Assembly: GCA_041686855.1 (NCBI GenBank)
Contig: JAWLDA010000014.1
Span: 1 to 64,000, forward strand
DNA: 64,000 bases
Direction of reading: 5' to 3'
Source of the DNA: JAWLDA01 sp041686855
GTDB lineage: Bacteria > Bacillota > Limnochordia > DTU080 > RSA5
The first letter of the stretch is position 1, and every line of letters starts with the position of its first letter. This document shows, one piece after another, positions 34,064 to 43,005 of the stretch. Below the pieces are notes generated by a model, which searched no databases, was not told the origin of the DNA, and was given only the letters and a program-made list of their open reading frames with translations. A program made the position numbers and the translations under genes.

Positions 34064-34640
34064 CCCGATCCCGCTGAAGGAATCGCATAGGGTACGTTGG
34101 ACGTACCTCTCCCAATGAAATGGCACGCAACGGCTCAGCGAGTTGACGCCGGCGCTTGGGCGGGACGTAATCAATGTGAAGCACGCCAATCAGATGGTCG
34201 AACTCGTGTTGCAACACCGACGCTGTGTAGCTGATGCCGACCACTTCACATCGCTGAAACAATCGATTGAGGTAACGCATTTTGACGTAGAGCGGACGCC
34301 GTACCTCTTCGACCAGCGACGGGATGGAGAGGCAACCCTCGCCGAATTCCGCTGTCTCACTGCTCCGCTCCACGATCTCCGGATTGATGCATACCATCGG
34401 CTGAGGCGGAATCGCCGGGCGAGTCTTGGGCGGTAAAGCGTGCCACGCCTGCGTTAGGTCGGCCACAAAGAGTTGCACACTCTCCCCTACTTGCGGAGCA
34501 GCCAGTCCGGCCCCATCCGCCCTACGCATAGTCTCGAGCATGTTGTCGACAAGCTCTTGGAGCTCGTTTGAGTCTTGATTGATCGGCCGCGCCTTGGCTC
34601 GGAGGATTGGATCACCGAACGCTCGGATGGGTAGGATCAT
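34050..34640 (-). CDS. def: Peptide deformylase
   Basis: 196 residues. All three motifs are intact: 'GAGLAAPQVG', 'EGCLSIPS' (metal-ligand Cys) and 'QHEFDHLIG' (two His ligands and catalytic Glu). The enzyme removes the formyl group from new N-terminal Met in the cytoplasm. GAGGGAG precedes ATG 34640. It heads a two-gene unit with the acetyltransferase; fmt, its common partner, is not in the window. The tail 'QRDRDDDV' is slightly longer than usual. Confidence 0.96.
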   Translation of the reverse strand: MILPIRAFGDPILRAKARPINQDSNELQELVDNMLETMRRADGAGLAAPQVGESVQLFVADLTQAWHALPPKTRPAIPPQPMVCINPEIVERSSETAEFGEGCLSIPSLVEEVRRPLYVKMRYLNRLFQRCEVVGISYTASVLQHEFDHLIGVLHIDYVPPKRRRQLAEPLRAISLGEVRPTYPMRFLQRDRDDDV

Positions 34641-34799
34641 GCCGCCCGTCTCCCTCGTGATGTTTCATACTGCTTTCGGGCCACCTTTCGCCTCAACCTG
34701 TAAGGAACCTGTTTTACTCTCGCCTCCCTTCGGGAGCGAGCAGATCCTAGGAATTCGCGCCCGCGCGCCGAACACACACTCGGATAAGGAGGTCATGTT

Positions 34800-35126
34800 A
34801 TGATCTACGAATGGCGTGAGTACCGCATTGTGCCGGGACGGATGCCGGCCATGAAAGAACGTTTTCGCAACACCACCAACACGTTCTTTGAAAAGCACGG
34901 CATCAAAATCGTGGGCTATTGGGAATCAGAGATCGGGGGTGAGACGAGCTCGCTCTACTATATGGTCGCGTGGAGAGACCTCGCCCATCGCGAGCAGGCG
35001 TGGAGTGCCTTTGCGTCTGATCCGGAGTGGATCAAGGCACGCGCAGAGTCTGAAAAGGACGGCCCCATCGTGGCGGGGATTCATAATATGATTCTCAAAC
35101 CCACCGACTTCTCACCCATGCAGTAG
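34800..35126 (+). CDS. NIPSNAP-family protein
   Basis: 108 residues; a textbook AAGGAGGT lies just upstream of the ATG. 'MIYEWREYRIVPGRMPAMKERF' and 'GYWESEIGGETSSLYYMVAWRDLAHREQAWSAFASDPEW' are typical of bacterial NIPSNAP proteins, small dimeric alpha/beta barrels without an agreed reaction. A GC-rich hairpin (34718-34741) lies in the leader. A structured inverted repeat follows the gene. Single-gene unit, divergent from def. Confidence 0.88.
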   Translation: MIYEWREYRIVPGRMPAMKERFRNTTNTFFEKHGIKIVGYWESEIGGETSSLYYMVAWRDLAHREQAWSAFASDPEWIKARAESEKDGPIVAGIHNMILKPTDFSPMQ

Positions 35127-35130
35127 GGCG

Positions 35131-35200
35131 CTCGGCTCCCGGTCATTCGATGAAAAACTTCCTGTTGGGTTCCAGGATTCTCGTTGTCACGGGAGCCGAG
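35131..35200 (+). other. Structured element: perfect 11-bp inverted repeat with inner stem
   Basis: CTCGGCTCCCG (35131-35141) pairs with CGGGAGCCGAG (35190-35200); the 48-base loop contains TCCTG...CAGGA, which could form an inner stem. There is no T-run, so a standard intrinsic terminator is unlikely. It lies immediately after the NIPSNAP gene. Confidence 0.6.
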
Positions 35201-35257
35201 ACCCCATACATCTCCCACTCCCAGTCGACCTCGGCCCCGTCACAACCTGAGAATCGA

Positions 35258-35755
35258 TTACTCCGGGGGCACGAGAGGCGGAATCACCAACTCGCTCGCA
35301 GTCACTCGTTCCAACATGCCTGTGTACCCATACTCCACACGGACGCCCAGCCGGTCGGGCTGGAGCCAACGATACTCCGCATCGTTTAAGTTCCCGAAAT
35401 CACCTCGGCGCACCGGTTCCAGTTCGATCCGCCCCACTTCCCGTTTCACGCCCTTGCCAACCTGCATCACTGTAGCGTACAGGGCTAATTCCAACGGTTT
35501 CCCACCATCCGGAAACTTAAAAACGCCCCAGGGTGCTCGGTACTCGCGGACCCAAACGAACTGTAACACTCCGTAACGGTCCGAGTCCGGAGAGTTGAGT
35601 CTCGCTCCAGAACTCTCCCGGCGAGTCACCTCCGATTCGTAGACACACCCAGCGAAGAGTAGAATCAACAACAGACAGAGTGCGCTTCCTTTGAGTCTAC
35701 TTCTCCTCGGTCTGCGTCCACTCGATCTACGTCCCCTGGATCTAAAGGCGAGCAT
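35258..35755 (-). CDS. Predicted lipoprotein of unknown function
   Basis: 165 residues from ATG 35755 (TTG 35779, overlapping the hydrolase stop as TTGA, is the alternative). An Arg/Ser-rich N-terminus encoded by a 15-bp minisatellite is followed by 'LCLLLILLFAGC', a lipobox. The mature domain ('YGVLQFVWVREYRAPWGVFKFPDG', 'RVEYGYTGMLERVTASELVIP') is beta-rich and not recognised. Probably anchored in the cell envelope. The unusually long n-region suggests that the repeat grew inside the signal sequence. Confidence 0.65.
   Translation of the reverse strand: MLAFRSRGRRSSGRRPRRSRLKGSALCLLLILLFAGCVYESEVTRRESSGARLNSPDSDRYGVLQFVWVREYRAPWGVFKFPDGGKPLELALYATVMQVGKGVKREVGRIELEPVRRGDFGNLNDAEYRWLQPDRLGVRVEYGYTGMLERVTASELVIPPLVPPE
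35697..35752. repeat. 15-bp minisatellite inside a signal sequence
   Basis: Three 15-bp units (CTACTTCTCCTCGGT, CTGCGTCCACTCGAT, CTACGTCCCCTGGAT). In the lipoprotein frame they encode five-residue periods such as RSRGR/RSSGR/RPRRS. Confidence 0.8.
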
Positions 35756-35775
35756 CACGCACGTTACTCCCGGAG

Positions 35776-36342
35776 TCAACCCGCATCAGTCTGTATTGCC
35801 CGAAGATCTTCCATTACAATCTCCACGCCACTGACAAAGTCGTGAGCTACTCCCTCAACAGCCCGCAGCTTTGCTCCTGGGAACTTGCGAGCGTACGCGT
35901 CATGGTGCGCAAAGGGAATCACTTCGTCATCGCTGCTGTGGTAGATAAAGGTGTGCCCTGTATCGTCTAACGCCACCGGCGCATCGGTGCGAAATTTGAA
36001 CGGTTCAACATCCCAGTCCGGATCGGCGCCCCAATAAGGCGATCCAATGGCAAACACTCCGCCAACCCGCTCCTCCAACCGATGCTCTGTGAGGTATTTG
36101 AGGAGAACAGAGCCACCCAGCGAATGTCCGACCAGCAACGTCCCGACATGCACGCACTCCAGGTGGCGTGCTAGCCCCGCTTCCCATTCTGCGTAGTCCG
36201 GGTACTCCGGATGTGGCATCAAGGGAGCGCAGATACGGTCAAACATTCCAAGCCCTGACCGCAGCCTTGCAAACAACGAAAAACTGCCGCGGCCCTCGGA
36301 TTGATCCCCGGCTCCGTGAATAAAGAGCAGTTCAGACGGCAT
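35776..36342 (-). CDS. Alpha/beta-hydrolase (RBBP9/YdeN-like)
   Basis: 188 residues from ATG 36342 with AGAGGGA upstream. 'LLFIHGAGDQSEG' provides the oxyanion loop, 'LLVGHSLGGSVLLKYL' the nucleophile elbow (Ser), 'YHSSDDEVIPFAHHDAYA' the acid (Asp) and 'VEGVAHDF' the catalytic His. Size and motif spacing fit small RBBP9-type serine hydrolases, substrates unknown. The longer frame from 36531 lies antisense to the next gene's end and is not needed. Confidence 0.85.
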   Translation of the reverse strand: MPSELLFIHGAGDQSEGRGSFSLFARLRSGLGMFDRICAPLMPHPEYPDYAEWEAGLARHLECVHVGTLLVGHSLGGSVLLKYLTEHRLEERVGGVFAIGSPYWGADPDWDVEPFKFRTDAPVALDDTGHTFIYHSSDDEVIPFAHHDAYARKFPGAKLRAVEGVAHDFVSGVEIVMEDLRAIQTDAG

Positions 36343-36404
36343 TGCGACTCCCTCTTCTCGCGTGTCACTTGCTGATCGAAGCGTCGGCTCGACGCTCGAG
36401 AAGC

Positions 36405-37109
36405 TCATCCCGTCTTTGCGGGGTTTGGCCCCGCGGTGTGTCCAAACCCCCGGACCACCTCCGCTGCCACCGCGAAGGAGTACTCTGGATCCTCCGCCAT
36501 GGCGTCTCGATACGTGCTGATAAGGGCCCACCGGTCGGCTCCGGACGTGTTTTGATGGGAAGCGTGCAGCGTCAAGTCATGGAAGAAGAGCGCCGAACCG
36601 GCCGATAGTTCGACCGTGATGGCCTTATTCTCATCGATGTCCTCGGGACGGATCCGATTGCCAAAGCCTTTGCCATCGCTGGCGTCGCCCGCGTGCACCG
36701 CGTGTTCCCGATGCGAACCGGGAATCACTCTGAGACACCCGTTCTCGGACGTGGCATCGTCGAGGGCGATCCATATCGAGATCTTATGACTCCCTTTCCA
36801 ATACGGCCAATCCTGATGCCACGGGCTCCCAAAATCCGTCTCTGCGTCCTTAAAGACGATCTTGTCGCTAAAGAACGCAATGTTGGGGCCAATGATCTGC
36901 TCGAGCGGATCAACGAGTCGGGCATCGCGGGCCAGATCCTTAAAGAGACGACTGCGAGCCGCCAAACCGACGTAGACACCCGTTCGAATCTCCCGCTCGT
37001 CCTTCACCTCTCCAAGGATACGCCGCACCTCACCCTTGAGCCGGCGCACTTCCTCATTTGAAAACAGGTTCTCAACGATTAAGAACCCGTCGCGCTCAAA
37101 ATCTCCCAT
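36405..37109 (-). CDS. Phytanoyl-CoA dioxygenase-family Fe(II)/2-oxoglutarate oxygenase
   Basis: 234 residues from ATG 37109. The iron ligands are in 'PWHQDWPYWKGSHKISIWIALDD' (H-x-D) and 'LTLHASHQNTSGADRWAL' (distal His; the following Arg would hold 2-oxoglutarate). Length and 'GCLRVIPGSHR' are typical of bacterial PhyH proteins, which hydroxylate diverse small molecules. Substrate unknown. The open frame continues upstream to 37274 over the antibiotic-kinase remnant's region and is not coding. Confidence 0.9.
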   Translation of the reverse strand: MGDFERDGFLIVENLFSNEEVRRLKGEVRRILGEVKDEREIRTGVYVGLAARSRLFKDLARDARLVDPLEQIIGPNIAFFSDKIVFKDAETDFGSPWHQDWPYWKGSHKISIWIALDDATSENGCLRVIPGSHREHAVHAGDASDGKGFGNRIRPEDIDENKAITVELSAGSALFFHDLTLHASHQNTSGADRWALISTYRDAMAEDPEYSFAVAAEVVRGFGHTAGPNPAKTG

Positions 37110-37194
37110 CCTCCGACACTCCTCTCCGAGTCGGGATTTTGCGAATGTTTTCGCAGGAATATTTACCCAAAGGCGTGAGATATCCTCGACGGAC

Positions 37195-37446
37195 CTACGG
37201 AGCAATGCTTCGTGCCAGACGGACCAGGTCCTCGTCGTCCCAGTCGTCCCGGGACTCAGCCGTTGTTCGGGCAAACAGCCAGAGGCGAAAGCGCTCCTCG
37301 TCGACGTCCAAGAGGCTTGCGAAGCGCCGAATCAACCCCATCGGATCAGCGTACAATCGCCCGGCGCAATCAAAGCGGTGCTGCGTGGCGTCGTATCCCA
37401 GGTCGCCCACGAACGGCTTCAGGTCGATGACACATCGCACGCGCCA
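37195..37446 (-). pseudogene. C-terminal remnant of a streptomycin/hydroxyurea kinase-like gene
   Basis: About 82 codons directly after the SLC13 stop read 'VIDLKPFVGDLGYDATQHRF' ... 'DPMGLIRRFASLLDVDEERFRLWLFART' ... 'LARSIAP'. That is the conserved end of APH(6)-type kinases (the Asp of VIDxKPFVGD is the Mg ligand). The catalytic HGD loop and the whole N-lobe are missing. No start codon is needed for the identification; the fragment abuts the transporter gene with only a few bases between. Confidence 0.82.
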
Positions 37447-37454
37447 AAGCGTTC

Positions 37455-39290
37455 TCACGGCACAAACGGCAGCAGCACCGGCACCAGCACGACACACACG
37501 AGCATCACGATCAGCGTAAACGGAACACCGACTCGCACAAAGTCGAGAAACTGGTACTTCCCCGGCCCCACGACGAGGGCGTTCACCGGCGAAGAGACCG
37601 GGGTCATAAACGCGGCCGACGCTGCCAATGCGACGATCATGGCGAACGGATACGGCGAAAGCCCTAACTCGGCGGCGATGGCCAACGCGATGGGCGCCAT
37701 CAAGACGGCTGTTGCCGTATTTGATATAAACAGACCGAGAACGGCGGTGAGGACGAACAATGAGGCAAGCATCGTCGAGGGACCCGCTCCGCCAAAGGCA
37801 CCCATCAACGCTTGGACAGCCATATTCACGCCTCCCGTTTGCTCCAGCGCCAAGGCAAAGGGAAACATACCGACGATTAGGAAGAGGGTTTGCCACTGAA
37901 TCGAACGGTAGGCGATATTCATGTCAACGCACCTAAAGAGCCCGAGGAGTAGGCACCCGATGAGCGCTGCCTGAACGTTGGGCACCACCCCCGTCACCAT
38001 CATGGCGACGACGATCGCAAGCGTCCCCAGGGCAAAGGGGGCTCTCGTCGGCTCGTCAATGACATCGTCCAATTCGACCGGGAGGTTAAGCACAATCACC
38101 TCTTGCGGGTTGTTCATTAACTTGATGATGGCGCGCCACGGTCCGGCGACCAAGAGGGTGTCACCAATTCGCAAGCGCTCAGCCTGAACACTCTCCTCGA
38201 TTGCGGTGGTTCCCCGCTTGATGCCGATGACTGAGAGCTTGCAAAGTGAACGAAAGCGTGCCGAGATTAGGGTCTCACCGACCAGGTCGGAGGTGGGCGG
38301 CACCAGCAGCTCGGCCATGCCTATGGTTTGGGAGCGATCACTGAATGAACTCTCCGGCAGAGAGAGTCGATACAATCCAAACCGGCGGCAAATCTCGTCA
38401 ATATCCTCAGGTCGTTCTCGAACGTCCACGAAGAGGACGTCGCCGACCTGAAGCGCCGATTGGGCGGACGGCTCCACGACCTCCGTCCTGAACCGTTTTT
38501 GCCGTTCAATAGCGAGGATGTTCATGCCATATAATGCGCGCAGTTGGAGCTCCTCGAGACGTTTGCCAATCCAGGGTGAATCAGGCGTAACACGCAGCCT
38601 GTACTCTCTCTTGGCGAGGTGGTACTCGTCGATCCATTGCGCGAGGTTGGGCCTCGATGCCCCCTTCGCAGAGGTGGACGTCACGGGGGCCAACCATCGA
38701 CGGGCAAAGAGCATGTAACCGATCGCCAACATGAGGATCGGGAGGCCGAATGGCGTGAACGAGAAGAAGTTGAATCCTGCGTACCCGGCCCGCACGAGTT
38801 GGCTATGGACGACGAGATTGGGCGCCGTGGCGATCAGTGTGATCATGCCGCTAATGAGGGCAGCCACGCTGATCGGCATCATGAGACGTCCGGCGGGAAT
38901 ATTGAGTTTGCGGCCGATGCGCAACGCGGCCGGAATGAAGATGGCCACGATTCCAGTCGAACTCATGACCGAACCAAAACCTGTGACAACTACCATGAGC
39001 AGCGCGATCAGCCTCGATTCGCTCGTCCCGGCGCGTCGAACGAGCAGATCTCCCAGACGTTGCGCCACCCCGGTGCGCACGAGGCCTTCGCCGATGACGA
39101 AGAGCGCGGCGATCAGGACCACGTTGGGATCGCTGAAGCCTGCGAGCGCGTCAGAGACAGTGATCACGCCTGTGAGGGGCAGCACCGTCATCATGATAAG
39201 AGCGACTGCATCCATGCGCGGTCGATTGAGAGCGAACATCACGATAGTAACGGCAAGCAAAAGCAGGACAAAAGCGAGTTCGGTGTTCAT
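37455..39290 (-). CDS. SLC13/DASS-type anion transporter with two TrkA-C domains
   Basis: 611 residues, the normal length for the bacterial citrate/sulfate-type permeases of this class. Hydrophobic N-terminal half, then a cytoplasmic insertion (about 205-385) with two RCK_C domains ('VTPDSPWIGKRLEELQL' and 'LVPPTSDLVGETLIS'), then a second membrane half containing 'SSTGIVAIFIPAALRIG'-like and 'NTATAVLMAPIALAIA' SNT motifs. It probably carries sulfate, dicarboxylates or another anion with Na+. Single-gene unit; GAGGAT lies before ATG 39290. Confidence 0.9.
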   Translation of the reverse strand: MNTELAFVLLLLAVTIVMFALNRPRMDAVALIMMTVLPLTGVITVSDALAGFSDPNVVLIAALFVIGEGLVRTGVAQRLGDLLVRRAGTSESRLIALLMVVVTGFGSVMSSTGIVAIFIPAALRIGRKLNIPAGRLMMPISVAALISGMITLIATAPNLVVHSQLVRAGYAGFNFFSFTPFGLPILMLAIGYMLFARRWLAPVTSTSAKGASRPNLAQWIDEYHLAKREYRLRVTPDSPWIGKRLEELQLRALYGMNILAIERQKRFRTEVVEPSAQSALQVGDVLFVDVRERPEDIDEICRRFGLYRLSLPESSFSDRSQTIGMAELLVPPTSDLVGETLISARFRSLCKLSVIGIKRGTTAIEESVQAERLRIGDTLLVAGPWRAIIKLMNNPQEVIVLNLPVELDDVIDEPTRAPFALGTLAIVVAMMVTGVVPNVQAALIGCLLLGLFRCVDMNIAYRSIQWQTLFLIVGMFPFALALEQTGGVNMAVQALMGAFGGAGPSTMLASLFVLTAVLGLFISNTATAVLMAPIALAIAAELGLSPYPFAMIVALAASAAFMTPVSSPVNALVVGPGKYQFLDFVRVGVPFTLIVMLVCVVLVPVLLPFVP

Positions 39291-39328
39291 GGGATCCTCA
39301 ACGAATCGGCGAGACGTCTATAAAGTGG

Positions 39329-39802
39329 TCAAGCACTCCGTCCACGGCGACGCTCAGAGATGCGGAAAGCCAAGTAGACCGGAGGCATGAGTATGTAGTT
39401 ATAAAAAAACCTAAAAAAGGCAGTCCCCGCTCCAGGCTGCCGCCGACCTTCGTCAGACTCAAGGAGGGGAATGACAAGGGCGTGCACCTTGCGGAAGCGA
39501 GCGCTCCACGCCCGGAGTTCGTCGGCGGTGCGTCCACTCTCCTGGATGATCACCTTCGCGACGCGCTCGTCATCATCGAACTCGCGCAGGAGTTCGGTGA
39601 CTCGAGCATCCTTGGTCCGGAGGAATTGCATCAGTTTCGCGTCGACGAAGTCCGAGTCTCCATAGAGGTACCCGTCCAAGAGGTCTCGGCCGACCTTCTC
39701 GCTCTCAATCGCCCGGCGTCCTTTGTCCAGCAGGCGCGGTAACCACAGACACCCATGGAACTCCTCGTGCCACGGTCGCGGCATCCAACGATCCTCAGAC
39801 AT
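39329..39802 (-). CDS. DUF5069 protein
   Basis: 157 residues from ATG 39802 (GAGGTGA upstream). 'PRPWHEEFHGCLWLPRLLDKGRRAI' and 'YLYGDSDFVDAKLMQFLRTKDARVTELL' match DUF5069, a small helical family without known function. The end ('GTAFFRFFYNYILMPPVYLAFR') is hydrophobic and might contact the membrane. The upstream part of the open frame to 39916 lacks family similarity. Confidence 0.78.
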   Translation of the reverse strand: MSEDRWMPRPWHEEFHGCLWLPRLLDKGRRAIESEKVGRDLLDGYLYGDSDFVDAKLMQFLRTKDARVTELLREFDDDERVAKVIIQESGRTADELRAWSARFRKVHALVIPLLESDEGRRQPGAGTAFFRFFYNYILMPPVYLAFRISERRRGRSA

Positions 39803-39839
39803 ACGATTCACCTCAGCTCGTTTCGTGTTACTCGTGACA

Positions 39840-41120
39840 TCATGCCGCAACGTACTTCTCCAAATAAGCGTTCCGGAATTTTCCGTATGGGTCGTACCGC
39901 CGCAAGAGGCGTTCAAAGTCGCCCATTTTGGGATAGGTCGATTGCACGTACTCAGGCGAAAGGGTGAACAGCTTACCCCAATGTGGCCGGACTCCGAGGG
40001 GAATCAGCTCGGTTTCGAGCTGGGGCAACACAGCGGCAACGGCTGCCCAGTCCTTCTTCCAGGTAAAGTGGAACGCGACCGAGGCTTGGTTGTAACAAGG
40101 ACTCAGCCAAAGATCGTCCGCTGCAATGGTGCGTACTTCGGAGACCAGCAGATGTGGGGCCACCTTTTCGCCCAGACGGCTAATCGCCCGCAGTGCGGCG
40201 CAGGCGTTGCGGCGTGGAACAATATACTCGCTTTGCAGTTCATCTCCGCTGCTCGGGGTGAAATTCAAGCGAAAGTGCGGCAACCGCTCGTGCCAGGGTC
40301 CGGGAGTACCCATCTGCTTCGTGCAGCTCTCACTGGAATGATCCGGAACGGGGTGCATTCTCCCTATCGCCCGAGTCGCGCCGAAGAACTCAGACCCCAC
40401 CTCACTGAAGTGGCTCTCTGTCTCCAGGATGCGATGCTTCAGCCACACTTGGTTGAAGACAGGGGCTCGCCAATCGGTGAAGAGACTTACACTGTACGCG
40501 CTTCCCAGGATCTGGTCGAAGTGCCGCTCCACCTGACTAAACGGCAAATTCTCAAAGATCACCTGGCTCACCGAAAACGCCGGCACCACCTCAAGCGTGA
40601 GCCTGGTGACGATACCCAAGCCACCGAGACTGACCACCGCCCCGGGAAAACCTTCGTGGAGCTCCCCTGGGGTCCCGTCTCGGTCTAGCGCGTGCAACGC
40701 TCCGTCAGCTCCGACAAACTCAATCCCTCGCACAGCCGCCGCCAGGGACCGATTTAAATCGCCTGATCCGTGCGTCCCCGTCGCGCAGGCGCCGGCGACG
40801 GAGATGTGAGGGAGCGAGGCCAGGTTATGGAGCGCATACCCTTCCTGGTTGAGGTAACGACAGAGATCTCCGTAGCGGATGCCACCTTCGACGCTCACCG
40901 ACATCTGTTGGCGATCTAACGATACCACGCGATTCATGCGTTCTAGGGAGATGAGCGCCCCTTTGGTGTCGGCGATGTCGTGAAACGAATGGCGACTTCC
41001 GAGCGCCTTCACATATCGGCTTTGATGGACGAGCTCTTGGACCTCTTCCACAGAGGTGGGACGATGCAGCGCTGCCGCCTTATACGTGTAATTGCCGGCC
41101 CAGTTTCGCCAGTTGGCCAT
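39840..41120 (-). CDS. Alditol/xylitol oxidase-like FAD enzyme
   Basis: 426 residues, the size of alditol oxidase (AldO) and related aldonolactone oxidases. 'NWAGNYTYKAAALHRPTSVEEV' is the family opening. 'VKALGSRHSFHDIADTKG' contains the His that binds FAD covalently in AldO, and 'NLASLPHISVAGACATGTHGSG' is the FAD pyrophosphate segment. The C-terminus ('PHWGKLF', 'FRNAYLEKYV') closes the ALO domain. It would oxidise polyols at C1 with O2, making H2O2. AAGGA precedes ATG 41120. Confidence 0.9.
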   Translation of the reverse strand: MANWRNWAGNYTYKAAALHRPTSVEEVQELVHQSRYVKALGSRHSFHDIADTKGALISLERMNRVVSLDRQQMSVSVEGGIRYGDLCRYLNQEGYALHNLASLPHISVAGACATGTHGSGDLNRSLAAAVRGIEFVGADGALHALDRDGTPGELHEGFPGAVVSLGGLGIVTRLTLEVVPAFSVSQVIFENLPFSQVERHFDQILGSAYSVSLFTDWRAPVFNQVWLKHRILETESHFSEVGSEFFGATRAIGRMHPVPDHSSESCTKQMGTPGPWHERLPHFRLNFTPSSGDELQSEYIVPRRNACAALRAISRLGEKVAPHLLVSEVRTIAADDLWLSPCYNQASVAFHFTWKKDWAAVAAVLPQLETELIPLGVRPHWGKLFTLSPEYVQSTYPKMGDFERLLRRYDPYGKFRNAYLEKYVAA

Positions 41121-41137
41121 GCCCCGGGTTATCCTTC

Positions 41138-41257
41138 CTACAACTTCTTGAAGTAGCTTGCGAGTGCCTCAAGCGATTCGAACACTGGCGACCAGGCACG
41201 TAGCGAGAGGTCGACTACTGCTTCTCGGTGGGAGGACTCGTAACGTTGTATGTTCAA
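41138..41257 (-). pseudogene. N-terminal remnant of a GNAT acetyltransferase
   Basis: From TTG 41257 the frame reads 'MNIQRYESSHREAVVDLSLRAWSPVFESLEALASYF', the first alpha-beta segment of a known GNAT group, and stops 39 codons in. The acetyl-CoA-binding half is absent. It lies in the gap between the alditol oxidase and NUDIX genes. Confidence 0.7.
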
Positions 41258-41284
41258 ATGCGCTACCCCTTTGAGTTCACGACT

Positions 41285-41683
41285 TCAGCAGGTGGGAAAG
41301 ATCTCCTCGAAGAACCGCCGATCGTCGGCAAACGTCTGCTCGAGAACGAGGAACTCCTCAACACTCATCCAACGGGCCTCGCTCACTTCGGCTGGGGCAA
41401 TGCGAATCTCGTTGCTTATCGGCTCTGCCAGCCACCAGTGCAGGCGGTATCGTCCGTCCCATGAGGGACACTCCCACACCCAACGGATCGGCCGCACCGT
41501 CAGTCCCACTTCCTCCAGGCTCTCCCTAACAACGGCGTCCGCTTGGCTCTCGCCGGGCTCGATCCTGCCGCTGGGCGGCGCCCAATACCCTGCACCGGGC
41601 ACTGCCGGCGCACGTTGAATGATCAGGACTTGTCCCTCACGAGCAATCACGATGACGACGGCTTCCTTGACGGCCGTCTCCAT
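41285..41683 (-). CDS. NUDIX hydrolase
   Basis: 132 residues. The Nudix box 'GRIEPGESQADAVVRESLEEVGL' is complete (G-x5-E-x7-R-E-x-x-E-E-x-G). 'WAPPSGRIEPGE' and the compact length suggest a MutT/ADP-ribose-type pyrophosphohydrolase; substrate unknown. A strong AAGGAGAGG precedes ATG 41683. Confidence 0.92.
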   Translation of the reverse strand: METAVKEAVVIVIAREGQVLIIQRAPAVPGAGYWAPPSGRIEPGESQADAVVRESLEEVGLTVRPIRWVWECPSWDGRYRLHWWLAEPISNEIRIAPAEVSEARWMSVEEFLVLEQTFADDRRFFEEIFPTC

Positions 41684-41856
41684 GGTGCACCTCTCCTTAT
41701 GAGCCGGCTAAACTCGCATCCGTCCAAGTTGCAGACCAAGCTCCGTGAAACGCCGCTACCGTCTGATACCTCTCAATTGGGTCCGGGCTGCACGCCTTGC
41801 GCACACCATTGGTCCACTAAAGGTTCGCTTTCAAGTCCGTGACGAGTGAGTTGCAT

Positions 41857-42870
41857 TCACGGTCGAACGATGATCTTACCTCGGGCGAGGCCCGATTCAA
41901 GGAAACGGATCGCATCGGGGACGCCGCTTAACGGGTACGTGCGGTCAATCACCGGTTTCAACGTCCAATTCTCCAGCATCTCCTTGAGGATCGTCAACGC
42001 TTCGTGCTTTCGAGGGCTCGCAAACTCTGGGTTCGGCAGATACTCCACAAATGGCGCCATCGCCATGAGGGTGAACATCTGCGGCAAACTTCCCCAAAGC
42101 CGCCCTCTCGACGCTCCAAAGTGATCGTGACCAAGAGCGATGTAAACGCCGTTCGTTGAAAGCGAAGCCTTACACCGAGCCGGCAGCAGGTTCGATGCGA
42201 CGTCAAAGATCAGATCGAAACGTTCGCCCCGCTGGGTAAAATCCTCCTCGGTGTAATCGATCACCTCGTCGGCTCCCAGTGAGCGGAGCATGCTGAGCTT
42301 CTCCGTCCTGTCGACCCCAGTGACGCTCGCCCCATACGCCTTGGCCAATTGCACGACAATGCTGCCGACACCGCCGGCGGCGCCATTCACCAAGACTCGC
42401 TTGGCCGACTCAAGCCTCTTTCCGTTTTGAAGGTTAAACAGAGCGATGATTCCGGACGTCCCGACAGCGGCAGCCTGGTCAAACGAGACATTACGAGGTT
42501 TGTGAGTCACAACGTCATGGGGAACCGCCACATACTCTGCGTACGTACCGCCGTTTCGCCACTGAAAACCCCGATGGCTCTCGCCAAAGACGGCATCGCC
42601 CGGCTGAAATGTGGTTACGTTGCGGCCCACCGCCTCAATGACACCAGCTAGGTCGGTTCCCGGAATGGGGTGTTTGGGTGAGCGCACCCCCGCTCCCATG
42701 AACCGCAGCACGTACGGGGTGCCCGTGACCACGTGCCACACATCCGGATGAACGGAGGCCGCTCGAACGCGCACCAGCACTTCGTCATCCCCGACACTCG
42801 GAGGCTCGACTTCCCGAAGCCGCAATACCTCAGCAGCAGGGCCGTAAGCCTCTTGCACGATCGCTTTCAT
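41857..42870 (-). CDS. NAD(P)-dependent alcohol dehydrogenase / quinone oxidoreductase (MDR)
   Basis: 337 residues. GroES-like N-domain ('VLVRVRAASVHPDVWHVVTG', 'PIPGTDLAGVIEAVG'), then the Rossmann fold with 'VLVNGAAGGVGSIVVQLAKAYGA' and 'SLGADEVIDYTEEDF'. No structural-zinc Cys cluster, so it belongs with zeta-crystallin-type quinone/enone reductases. GAGGAGGAG precedes ATG 42870. Between it and the next gene, a 49-codon frame (42867-43016) overlaps both neighbours but has no recognisable content. Confidence 0.92.
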   Translation of the reverse strand: MKAIVQEAYGPAAEVLRLREVEPPSVGDDEVLVRVRAASVHPDVWHVVTGTPYVLRFMGAGVRSPKHPIPGTDLAGVIEAVGRNVTTFQPGDAVFGESHRGFQWRNGGTYAEYVAVPHDVVTHKPRNVSFDQAAAVGTSGIIALFNLQNGKRLESAKRVLVNGAAGGVGSIVVQLAKAYGASVTGVDRTEKLSMLRSLGADEVIDYTEEDFTQRGERFDLIFDVASNLLPARCKASLSTNGVYIALGHDHFGASRGRLWGSLPQMFTLMAMAPFVEYLPNPEFASPRKHEALTILKEMLENWTLKPVIDRTYPLSGVPDAIRFLESGLARGKIIVRP

Positions 42871-43005
42871 CGCGTCTCCTCCTCAGTGCGCACGGTGCAG
42901 ACGAACGAGTAGCCGGTACTGATCAATACCGTATGCGCGATGTGTGCTAAGACTTCCAGTTGCCGACGATTACGACGGCCCCTCGCTGCCTCTGTTTCAT
43001 AGGTG

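Noticed and set aside
37195..37896. 233-codon minus-strand ORF as a complete gene
   Set aside because: Its first two thirds lie in a second frame of the SLC13 gene; only the last about 82 codons show protein-family similarity, so it is a remnant.
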